In this document: piece after piece, positions 53,313 through 62,405 of the stretch | How positions within the stretch are numbered: position 1 is the stretch's first letter | How the letters are laid out: each line of letters starts with the position of its first letter | From: Hermatobates lingyangjiaoensis | Lineage: Eukaryota > Arthropoda > Insecta > Hemiptera > Hermatobatidae | NCBI GenBank assembly: GCA_026182355.1 | Contig: JAPFBL010000239.1 | Coordinates: 372,001 to 436,000 of the forward strand | DNA length: 64,000 nt | Direction of reading: 5' to 3' | The notes under the pieces: model-generated | The model's input: only the letters and a program-made list of their open reading frames with translations | The model's database searches: none | What the model was told of the DNA's origin: nothing | Made by a program: the position numbers and the translations under genes

Positions 53313-53420
53313 AGTTATGTCTGTGTCTTTCTGTGTGTTTCCTTCGTTTTTTGTTTTATTGTAAAAAAGTCCGCTGGACCGTTTCTTTTAATTGTGTATA
53401 TATATATATATATATATATA

Positions 53421-53646
53421 TGATCAAACCACAATAAGAAATGGGAAAACAAGACTAAGATCATTCAACCATAACAAGCGGTCTTCGTCAGAGTCAAAAA
53501 CTCAACTTGGTTTGTTGAGTTTTTCAGTTGGGTTTTTGACTCTGACAAAGACCGCTTGTTACGGTTGAAAGATCTTAGTCTTGTTTTCCCATTTTCTTAT
53601 TGTGGTTTGATCATTGATTGTTATTTCACGTGTTTATGTGAAATCT
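53421..53646. mobile_element. Family A inverted dimer, complete
   Basis: Both arms are long: left TGATCAAACCACAATAAG inward, right outward to CACGTGTTTATGTGAAATC. The left motif (53453-53495) keeps CUGACGA but has GAAU. The right motif (53538-53580) has CUGACAA with perfect flanking helices. (TA)n on both sides. Confidence 0.86.
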
Positions 53647-53662
53647 TTATATATATATATAT
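53647..53662. repeat. (TA)n tract
   Basis: Separates family A from family F. Confidence 0.9.
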
Positions 53663-53906
53663 TGTGTTGAACTGAATTGTGGCCATCAATATTTATTGAT
53701 TAACATTTGACATGTTTCGGTTGTCTCCAACCATCTTCAGAAATTATTTTAAACTATCACAAAACAAAACTATTTTCATCGAACAAGTCAATTCCAATAC
53801 TCGCTGTTTAAATGGAGCAGGTAAAAATCTTTAATTTTATTGATTAAAGCAATTCAGTTCAACACAATTTGTATAAAAGAAGGTCTTGCTCCCTATTTAT
53901 ACTAAT
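53663..53906. mobile_element. Family F dimer with PLE-like tail
   Basis: Inverted ends TGTTGAACTGAATTG (53662-53676) and CAATTCAGTTCAACA (53850-53864). The right side continues GTATAAAAGAAGGTCTTGCT, then CCCTATTTATAC, matching the PLE terminal-repeat tail, then (TA)n. The left (minus) arm has an intact ribozyme core; the right has lost it. The central piece ACTCGCTGTTTAAATGGAGC recurs at 54327. Confidence 0.8.
53705..53744 (-). ncRNA. Hammerhead-like motif, family F, intact
   Basis: AUUU/AAAU helix I (4 pairs), CUGAAGA, U, GGUUG-GAGA-CAACC (5 pairs, GNRA-type loop), GAAA, ACAUGU, C. One of the cleanest motifs in the window. Confidence 0.75.
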
Positions 53907-53921
53907 ATATATATATATATA

Positions 53922-54113
53922 AGGTGGCTGCACTGCGTGTCATTGTATCGCGCCAGTTTACATCGGCCAGTGGACGCATTTACGTCTCCGTTCCTTCATT
54001 CTTTCTTTTTTTATTTTCTTTCTTTCTACTCTCCTGAAGACGGCAAGACGCCGAAATTATCGAGATTCGTGGGTGTTTGTCCTTTTTCTTGTGTTCTCTA
54101 GCTGTAACTTTAA
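53922..54113 (+). mobile_element. Family K module
   Basis: Bounded by (TA)n on both sides. The 5' part CGGCCAGTGGACGCATTTAC is followed by a CT-rich tract and the ribozyme motif, ending TCTAGCTGTAACTTTAAT. A decayed relative lies at 63665-63765 (CGGTAGGTGGACGCTTTCAC). A 71-codon frame across it is fortuitous. Confidence 0.75.
54030..54065 (+). ncRNA. Hammerhead-like motif, family K, intact
   Basis: UCUC/GAGA helix I (54030-54033 and 54062-54065), CUGAAGA (54034-54040), C, GGC-AAGAC-GCC, GAAA (54053-54056), UUAU, C at 54061. Confidence 0.7.
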
Positions 54114-54400
54114 TTATATATATATATATTTACCACACATTATTAATTATATTAATTATTTTCGACTATATTCAATTTCTTTGATGGTCTTCATAATAGA
54201 TGACAGGGTAAATTAAGTTGCAGTCCACAACAATGGTAGTCGATTTTCTCTCAAGCACCAGAGACTCTTTTGTTAGCACCATTTGATGATCACTGACAAT
54301 TTGATTACCAAACAAATCAATTTTACTCGCTGTTTAAATGGAGCAGGCAAAAATCTTCAACTCGCTCAAGTGTTCAACCAAGCGATGAGTGAGGGCTCTC
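54114..54400. mobile_element. (TA)n and decayed family F relative
   Basis: After TA repeats, TTTGATGGTCTTCATAATAG suggests a broken CUGAAGA-type box, and ACTCGCTGTTTAAATGGAGC repeats the centre of the element at 53663. Confidence 0.55.
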
Positions 54401-55060
54401 AGAGAAAGAGTGTAGGTCACTACTAGGGAAAATAGTTTTTCTATTGCTTGATTGTAAAAAAGTTATTTCGTTTTTTTATGAAATAGATATGGCAATCTTT
54501 TTAATAAGTTTGCTTTCTGTTTGGCCAAATGAAAAGCCGACATGCAACCCTTTCAATAAACAGACCTTTTTAATATTTCATGTATGCGGCAATTCAAGAG
54601 CAAAATATGATATTCAAATATAATCAAAAATAAATATATGTATTATTTTGAGAGGATATGGCAAAACTTTACTGGATCGTAAGGCACTGAATAGTTCACC
54701 AGCCAAAAGTAGCTGTTTGCTAAAAACATTATTTTTATTGTAAAAAATATTTTATACCATATGAAGGTTTTGCTATGGGATAACCATTGAGTCTACAATT
54801 ACAAATTATTATGATTGTGATGGGCAAAAGAGGTTAATTAACATTTCTGTGGTAATTTTTTCACCAATATTATTTTTTACAAGGTATATATGGATGATTT
54901 TACAAGGTTAAGAATCTGCAAAGTACCAAGAAGTTAATTAGATAAATTCTTGATTAGAGTAATATGTGAAAAGAAGCAATTCACTATTGAAAAAAGAAAA
55001 AAAGAAAAAACTGTTCAATGCTGTATTCAAATGAATTTATTATTAAGTAATTAGTATTTA
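54401..55060. other. No recognised gene
   Basis: AT-rich sequence between module cluster and SINE. Confidence 0.4.
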
Positions 55061-55061
55061 G

Positions 55062-55142
55062 GGGCCAGGCTAGCTCAGTGGTTACGTGCTCACCTCTGAA
55101 CTGATAGGACCGGGGTTCAATCCTCACCTGGCCCTCAATTTT
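55062..55142 (+). mobile_element. tRNA-derived SINE head, copy 3
   Basis: The best-preserved tRNA-like head: GGGGCCAGGCTAGCTCAGTG (A box), GGGGTTCAATCCTC (B box) and pairing ends GGCCAGG/CCTGGCC. The shared core seen in copies 1 and 2 is missing. It might even be a tRNA pseudogene, since only the head is present. Confidence 0.72.
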
Positions 55143-55187
55143 ATATATAAACTCCAAAAATTGTTCTTGACCTCTTCTATTCTATTC

Positions 55188-55362
55188 TATTCTATGTTTT
55201 TGTTATTGAGGGCTAGGTCAAATAAAAGAAAATAAACTTCTTCCTAGGCCGACGTTTCGATGTATTTGTACTGTTACTCTCAAATACATCGAAACGTCGG
55301 CCTAGGAAGGAGTTTATTTTCTTTTATTTGACCTAGCCCTCAATAACAAACATAGAATATAT
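55188..55362. mobile_element. Near-perfect inverted repeat, family B relative
   Basis: Arms of about 74 bp (55188-55277 and 55290-55362) differ at very few positions: TTGAGGGCTAGGTCAAATAA, CCTAGGCCGACGTTTCGATG and inverses. Both arms hold GAAACGUCGGCC, the 3' half of the family B-type motif, but the CUGANGA box is absent. Confidence 0.82.
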
Positions 55363-56214
55363 ATAAGATGTAGATTTTGGGTTACAAGAGATTTATGAGG
55401 TATCTAAAACTCTGTGTTAACAAGAGCGCATGGTATGGAAAAGGTTAGCTATCCCATTGTTAGGTTAATTTTATAAATTATTGGATTATTTGAAGTGCTA
55501 CAGTTATTTTTTCTAATGCCATCTGCTGCTACAGCTTGAGTGGTCTATTTAATTAGAAGATAAGAGAGGTAGGAATGTTGGCTGGAGAGAGGGGGTCGCG
55601 AGAGTGGACGGACCAGATCGGGGGAGCGCTTCAACTCTCACTAAAGAAGCTCTAATCGGGTAGCAATCGATTATAAAAGCCGTCCACCACTTTCCCTCTC
55701 TATAACAGCGTCATGCATAAATTATATGAACACATCAAAATTACAGTCCGTTCTCTTATTACCACGGCTTTTTAACTTTTTTTTTGGTAAGGAAATGGGG
55801 AAAGGGGAAGGCAATCTAAACAAAAATTGTACATGAAAACAAGAATTCAACTTTCCCTACCTTGTGTTCCTGTCTTTTTTTTTTTTTGAAGTTGCCTAAA
55901 AAAAGTGGTTAAGTCCTGTTTTAAAAGCAATCAAGCATTTAAAATCTACTTGAAGCAATACGAAAGCAAGCTTTTGCACGCAAAGTTTGGCCATTCCCAA
56001 CTGATTTCTAAACTCCACGCATCGTCGCTTTATATACGCTAAACACCATTTAACTTGCTCACTCACTATCCATCAGTGTTTGGTTACCCTCTGACTAAAT
56101 AAACACAACAACCTGACATCATTAACACTTTCGACCGTCTTATCTCATCCTCAAGTAACAAAACTTCCTAACTCAGTCTGTTCTATCAAACTGTTTATAT
56201 ATCGATACTTTCCT
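55363..56214. other. No recognised gene
   Basis: A balanced stretch (55540-55700) and otherwise AT-rich DNA. No domain found. Confidence 0.35.
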
Positions 56215-56440
56215 TAAAAATCTATTTTGACCGAATAAAAGAATACCATAAATACTTTTATGGCAATTAAAATCTTGCAAACTCCTACCAGAGCTTTAGA
56301 AACTTTGAAATTCGGTCTATAATACTGAATACTGTTTGTTGTTAATTTTTGACTACCTAGTACACCTGGCAAGATTACCTTGCTCAAAACTAAAGTAATT
56401 AGAGTGATCAAGAGTCATTTATAATGACTTAGCAATAAAG
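56215..56440. repeat. Inverted repeat partner of 58225-58445
   Basis: TTTTATGGCAATTAAAATCT, ACTACCTAGTACACCTGGCA and AGTCATTTATAATGACT recur inverted 2 kb away. A 65-codon minus-strand frame (VLSKVILPGVLGSQK..) spans it. The other copy has stops at equivalent places, so it is not treated as a gene. Confidence 0.75.
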
Positions 56441-56535
56441 AAAAAATCTCTTTACTTTCCGAAAAATCTATTAAAGTATAATTTTTAATATTGATATATG
56501 TAACTTCTCAGCCACTGATTCTTAATGTGCAGAGA

Positions 56536-56596
56536 TGGGTTTTTTTGAGGATTTTTTTTTGGGTTTTAGACCAAAAATCCTCAAGAAACCCATCTT
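56536..56596. repeat. Hairpin-forming inverted repeat
   Basis: AGATGGGTTTTTTTGAGGAT and ATCCTCAAGAAACCCATCT are near-perfect inverses around a T-rich centre. Confidence 0.75.
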
Positions 56597-57007
56597 TGAA
56601 CTATAATTTTAGAGGATACTAATTTTTTTTAAAAAAAATTGAATGGCATAAACTCTAATTTACTATAACTGAACATAATATCACTTTGATGACAATCAAT
56701 TTAATTTTGGTTTTATTATTATGTGTCGATAGTGTGTTAAGTATTATCGAACACTGTATAATTTCAGTGGTATAATTTTAATTTAATAATAATAGTAACT
56801 TAGTTTTGATGAATAATAGTTTTTTGGGTTTAAGGTAACTATATCATTTTTATCAATCAAACGCTCTTTGAATCACAGATTAAAATACTTTAACATATTA
56901 TTATTAAATTATAATTATATATAATGTATAATTATATATTATACATATTATATAATTATTATTATGAAAATGAGAGCCTGAGTCTCACCAGACCAGTGGC
57001 TTAGAAA

Positions 57008-57024
57008 CGCGGGGGGGGGGGGGG
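57008..57024. repeat. Poly-G run
   Basis: About 15 consecutive G. A second run lies at 57449-57467. Both lie in otherwise AT-rich DNA. Confidence 0.9.
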
Positions 57025-58224
57025 ACGGGGCACCCCACGCGACATTTTGAGGGTGTAAACATAAAAAAGAAATCAAAATTAAAATCATAAAACGCTAAAA
57101 AAAATTTTTTTATACTACAATGAGTTTTTCAGGTTGTAATTGTTTTTATGTTTTATGTGTGTAATACTGTTTTTAAATTAAAAATAAATGTATTTTAAAT
57201 TTTACTAAACTATTTTCTTAAAGTGGCAGAAAGTTTATTATATTTGTTTGCGTTGCCAGTTAATTTAACCATTTTTTTTTATGATTTGAATAATACGTTT
57301 TTGTTTTGAAAAATCTTTAATTTTCTTCGATGACAACTGTTTATACGAGAGGAGTATTGTATGAGATAAAACTCTGGGACTAATAAGAACAGTCAATAAT
57401 TAGATTCTTGATTGTAATGATTTTCTGGAATTTTGAAGAGCAAGCGTTGGGGGGGGGGGGGGGGGGTACATCGCGGCAAAAATAGTTGCTACACCATAGC
57501 CTTGGATTCGTGCAGACTTGGGCCATATCGTCCTATTGTGTTTCTCTTTGTCGTTTCAAAAATCAACTCTAGATTCAAAGCACTTGAATGAACTTCATAA
57601 TTGTCAATAAAAAATTAGCTCTCACTTTTACTGTTTTTTTAAGGATGATTTTCTAAAAATGTTTAACTTCTTAAATGCCATTGGCTCGTATTGACCTAGA
57701 TTGAGTTCAAAGGTTTCCAACTCTTTGCAGGCAAGGTCTGCATTGTTTGTTATATGATAACTGCAACTGGCGTTGTCTGGTTAGATATGTACATTTAATA
57801 TAAAACCCTTTTATGATGACAGTAGGCATCTATAGGCCTTTCATTTAACTATCAAATCTATAAATATATATGAAGTTACTTTTTAAGAAAGGCTAAATCT
57901 GAAAAGCCATGTTTAAGATGGTTTAGCGATGGACAAAAACAAGGTATTCTGTTGTAAGAAAACGTCTATACTTTAGCTCCAAAAGTTAACTAAACAGGCC
58001 TTAAACTACAAAGACAGATCTGTTTTGGGATCGCAAGAGCAATGACCACTTACTCTACATCTTGCATAAAAAAGTTATTAATCCTCACACTTTGAGACAT
58101 TTTTACCAAAAAGGAGACAATCTAAAGCCTTCTGCGACTCTTTGTAAAGTCTTAATAAATATGGTAAACCAAACATTAATAGATTGATTTATAAGTTGTT
58201 AGATAAAATTTGTCAAAGAAAATT
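57025..58224. other. No recognised gene
   Basis: Contains the second poly-G run (57449-57467). Otherwise AT-rich with short frames lacking domains. Confidence 0.4.
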
Positions 58225-58445
58225 TGAAAGTGGACTGCTAAGTCATTATAAATAACTGACTTGATTGAAATCACTCTAATTTTAAGCAATGTAATCTTGC
58301 CAGGTATACTAGGTGGTCAAAAATTAACAACAAACAGTATTCAATATTATAGAGCGAATTTCAAAATTCTAAAGCCCTGGTGGGAGTTTCCAAGAGTTTA
58401 ATTGCTATAAAAGTATTTGTAGTATTCTAAACAAATTTCAATAGT
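58225..58445. repeat. Inverted repeat partner of 56215-56440
   Basis: The reverse complement matches the earlier copy at roughly 85 percent by eye over 200 bp. Confidence 0.75.
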
Positions 58446-58748
58446 TATTCAGGACGTACATTTCATGAGACAATCAGGCAAAAGTGAAGGCATTGAAGTT
58501 TATGGTTATTCAAAAGTAGTTTGTCAATGTTGGATCTTTGATCAGATCTGGCTGCACTCATGTGGGTACCTCGACACATAATAACAATAACAACATCTTT
58601 GATTGCTTTAGATAAATGATTGCATGTTTGTTATAACTGACAAAATGAATACAACAACCTTATGACAAATGAAATCATTAAATTGACTACCCAGGAGTTT
58701 GTAAATATTTTACCAGAGTTTTTTATACCCTTTCTATACGATAGATAT

Positions 58749-59309
58749 ACCGTCTTTTTTCGAAAATAACATATCCCCCGAAAATAAGTCCTAGCATGAT
58801 TTTCGGGACTTTTTGGACTATAAGCCCTCCCCTGAAAATAGGCCCTAGTTAAGATAATGTGAAAAATATAATTCGTAAAAAAATTGCTTTTGAATGTAGT
58901 AGGTATCTCTAGCTGTGTAATATTTCAGAAAATTCTTTGGAAAGAAATATTCGAAGAAATTCTTTGTTTACCTCTAAAGTTTGTTTCAAGGAGACTACTT
59001 AGACAAGAAGTATTAATTTAACCACAGCTATAAACAAGACATGAGAGATTCGGACCAATGATTCTACAGGAAATAGATTTGCAGGAAAATCAGAACGGAA
59101 TTTAAAATGTTGATAATTTATGACGATGTTCCAGAAAATGACATGACTGTAATCGAATAAATGTAAATTTCTGTATAAAAATAAATATTAAACAAAAATA
59201 TGTAAATCTACTTAATGTACTTGAAGCCCTAACTTGAAAATAAGCCCTAACACAGATTTTGACCTAAAAATAAAGTAAGACAGTGTCTTATTTTCGGAAA
59301 AAGATGGTA
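58749..59309. mobile_element. TIR element, copy 2
   Basis: Ends CCGTCTTTTTTCGAAAATAA and CTTATTTTCGGAAAAAGATG, with TA on both outer sides. Interior matches 39422-39977 in opposite orientation. No coding capacity. Confidence 0.83.
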
Positions 59310-59487
59310 TTAAAATAATTCCAAAACTCAATTGATTATCAACAAGTTTGATATTATGCTTACTTACACTAAAATTGTGTGCGGGACACTAGAGATTTTT
59401 CGTAATATTGATTGATACCTATCGTTCTTCTAAAGAGTTTATGCCATAAAATTTCTAACATTATTTTCTGTTTAATATCTAATACTA

Positions 59488-59745
59488 TTGATTAGAAGAT
59501 TTTCTTCATACCAAAAAGTGATAAACAAAAAAATTGATTTTGAGGAACGAATTGTTGATATCTTATATAAAATTCCAGAGAAACAGTTCATTCATATTGC
59601 TAAGTTATTGTTATTAAAAAAATTTAATTCAAACAGTAGTAGTTTGAATTCAATTCTGCGAATACAAACGAATATAATTTGCATCAAACATGTAAAAAGC
59701 TTATGCAGCAGATTAAGTTATAGAGTAAAAATAATTAATAAATAA
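59488..59745 (+). CDS. Hypothetical 85-residue frame
   Basis: MIRRFSSYQKVINKKIDFEE, RIVDILYKIPEKQFIHIAKL, then a basic C-terminus. It is not repetitive and contains a plausible amphipathic helix, but codons are AT-driven, no domain is recognised and no promoter or splice context is visible. It could be chance. Confidence 0.15.
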   Translation: MIRRFSSYQKVINKKIDFEERIVDILYKIPEKQFIHIAKLLLLKKFNSNSSSLNSILRIQTNIICIKHVKSLCSRLSYRVKIINK

Positions 59746-60269
59746 GGGGAAAGAGTTGCTGTTGTTGATTACTTTCAGCCGAGCGTGGTCGTTAAGAGTA
59801 GAAGCTCTGAGGGGAAAGGTGGTATCGCAGAAGAAAGGGGAAGCTGTGTCGCAGGAAGTTAAGGTCAGTGATCAAAAAACAGGCTTGCTGGCTTTCCGAG
59901 TCATGTACTCTAGATACTAGTTTAGCATGATTTGCAACTACACCTGCAGTATCAGTACCACTTCAATTGAGTAGCATATAGATATAATAACCGGTCTTAG
60001 GGTCTTCCGGTATGGTCTGTCTTCCCAGCATACCCGTCATCATATGAGAATAATAAACATATCTGCTGTCAATTAAAGGAGTTTTTATCGTCTTGATATA
60101 TCAGTGGCATAGCAACTAACCTGCCACCGTCTCCCACCCTCACCCACCCGCGAGACATTTTGATAGTCCGTATTTACATTTCAAACGCCAGAACGTCTTC
60201 AAAATATTTATTTTTATGTAATTACAATCACGGATCTAATTTTGACTGCCGTCATTGGTTATCAGTTAT

Positions 60270-61135
60270 TTTAGCCAACTGAATCCAGTTTTATCCAATA
60301 TCAGCTATTTTAGCCAATAATAATAAGTTATTTTAGCCAACTGAATCCAGTTTTAGCCAATATCAGTTATTTTAGTCAACTGAATCCAGTTTTAGCCAAT
60401 ATCAGCTATTTTAGCCAACTGAATCCAGTTTTAGCCAATATCAGTTATTTTAACGAACTAAATTTAATATTAGCCAATATCAGTTATTTTAAGAAATGAC
60501 GTCTATTTTGGCCAACTGAATTCAATTTTAGTCAGCATCAGTTATTTTAGTGGTCTGAATCCAATTTTAGCCAGTATTAGTTATTTTAGTGACCTGAATC
60601 CAATTTTAGTCAGTATCAGTTATTTTAGTGGTCTGAATCCAATTTAAGTCAGCATCAGTTATTTTAGTGGTCTGAATCCAATTTTAGTCAGCATCAGTTA
60701 TTTTAGTGGTCTGAATCCAATTTTAGCCAGTATTAGTTATTTTAGTGACCTGAATCCAATTTTAGTCAGCATCAGTTATTTTAGTGGTCTGAATCCAATT
60801 TTAGCCAGTATTAGTTATTTTAGTGACCAGAATCCAATTTTAGTCAGCATCAGTTATTTTAGTGGTCTGAATCCAATTTTAGCCAGTATTAGTTATTTTA
60901 GTGACCTGAATCCAATTTAAGTCAGCATCAGTTATTTTAGCCAACTGAATCCAATTTTAGCCAATATAAATTATTTTACCAACTGAATCCAATTTTAGCC
61001 AATATCTGTTATTTGAACGAACTGAATCCAATTTGAGCCAATTTTAGTTATTTTAGCCTACTGAATTCAATATTAGCCAATATCAGTTATTTTAGTGAAC
61101 TGAAGTCAATTTTAGCCAGTATGAGTTTTCCAGCC
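60270..61135. repeat. 39-bp satellite with dimeric sub-order
   Basis: About 22 copies of a 39-bp unit (TGAATCCAATTTTAGCCA, TATCAGTTATTTTAG). From about 60540 to 60950 two variants alternate (AGTATTAGTTATTTTAGTGA and AGCATCAGTTATTTTAGTGG), making a 78-bp higher-order unit. Edges use a third variant with GCCAACTGAATCC. Confidence 0.92.
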
Positions 61136-62092
61136 AGATACAGGTAAGATAAAAAAAATCTTTTTGGAATTATTAAATGATTGGTAAAAAAAAATTAACT
61201 TTTTGAAAAAAAGGTCAATGCAATTCTATCCATAAAAGTTACGCTTGGAGAGGCACAAATGAAGTACGTTTAATGTGTTTATTTTAGTATTTTTGTCATT
61301 ATTGACAGTTTTTATATGAATAAATAATTTTGAAAACATTTGAAACTTATTTTATTTATAATAATTTTGAATAAGTTAACAGCATGAATTTCTAACGAAA
61401 AAAAAATTCTAACTTTCTTCAAAATAAATGATAATTTATTACCCGTTTCGATTGATTTGATCGTGCATGTCAAAATATTTTCCCGTCGATTGGAAAAGAA
61501 TTCTTTGTTTTAGAAAGTCAACTGAAAACGTGCTGGAGTTATTACGATTCGAGTAGTTACTGATTTACCATAAAATTTATCCTACTTTCAAAAACAAGTT
61601 GTCAGCAGAGAGGTGATTCCTGGGACGCAGCGTGGCAGACAGCTCTGGGTGCCGTTAAAATTATTGCAATTTCCATTTGATAGTGACTCGATTGGTCATA
61701 CACTCCTTGAACATGATAACTGTGTTTTCCACAAGTATTCAATTGATTCAATTTGAATTGATTTCAACTACAAGTGTATGTTATTAACTTTACATAGTTT
61801 TTACCTTCAAGATAAAAATTTATTTCAAATATAGTAACCACCTTTTTATAAAGAACTATAACTTTCCTTATAAAATGCTTTTCTATACAAAAGTATGGAA
61901 ATACGAATGCTTCCCATCAAAGGTTTTCTTTGATACAGGTAAATAAAAAAACCTATTTAGCTGCAACTGAAATAAAAATATACACACTTTTTGAACACTT
62001 TAAAACAATGAGCAAATACAAAACCTATACAAAACTTAGTAAACATTATAATAAAATAAGTGAAACACTTATTTTAAACATTTAAATTGACA
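61136..62092. other. No recognised gene
   Basis: AT-rich. A balanced stretch near 61600-61700 has no domain. Confidence 0.4.
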
Positions 62093-62253
62093 ATCTGGAG
62101 TGACCTACACTCAACATTACTATAAGTAAACTAAATATCATACTTCTTGGGTATATAATATATAAGGTTCAATTTAGTTTAATATAAATCTCTAAATGGG
62201 AGAGGTCTTTAATTCCTGGAGGTAGTACAGATAGTGATTTATCAACTTATCAA

Positions 62254-62405
62254 TATATATATATCCCTATCTCAACTCTCCTGATGACGATCCAACCGAA
62301 AATTAGAGACAGTAAGTGTGTTTGTTCCTTAGTTCTGTGTTTGTGATTCACCGTGAAACGTTTGTTGTACTTTTGGATCGTTTTCCTGTTTACAATATAT
62401 ATATT
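62254..62405 (+). mobile_element. Family E module inserted in repeat R
   Basis: (TA)n, then CTCAACTCTC, CTGATGA, GAAAATTA, GAGACAGTAAGTGTG, GTTTACAA and (TA)n. The related decayed copy lies at 27415-27540. Confidence 0.65.
62277..62309 (+). ncRNA. Hammerhead-like motif, family E
   Basis: UCUC/GAGA helix I, CUGAUGA (62281-62287), C, GAUCCAACC, GAAA (62298-62301), AUU, A at the cleavage position. Helix II does not pair convincingly, so this copy is probably inactive. Confidence 0.4.

Larger units (their letters stand above)
53071..53396. mobile_element. Family D inverted dimer with near-perfect palindrome
   Basis: Arms of roughly 135-145 bp are almost identical, from AAAACGAAGGAAACACACAG and its inverse inward to CAGGGCGGTAC/GTACCGCCCTG around a 7-base centre (53209-53215). 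The CGAAGAG heptamer is present 4 times in the left arm and 5 in the right. Both arms carry intact cores. It ends GTAAAAAAGTCCGCTGGACC before (TA)n. Confidence 0.9.

Noticed and set aside
56214..56411. 65-codon minus-strand frame.
   Set aside because: The inverted second copy at 58225-58445 does not keep the frame, so it reflects a repeat.
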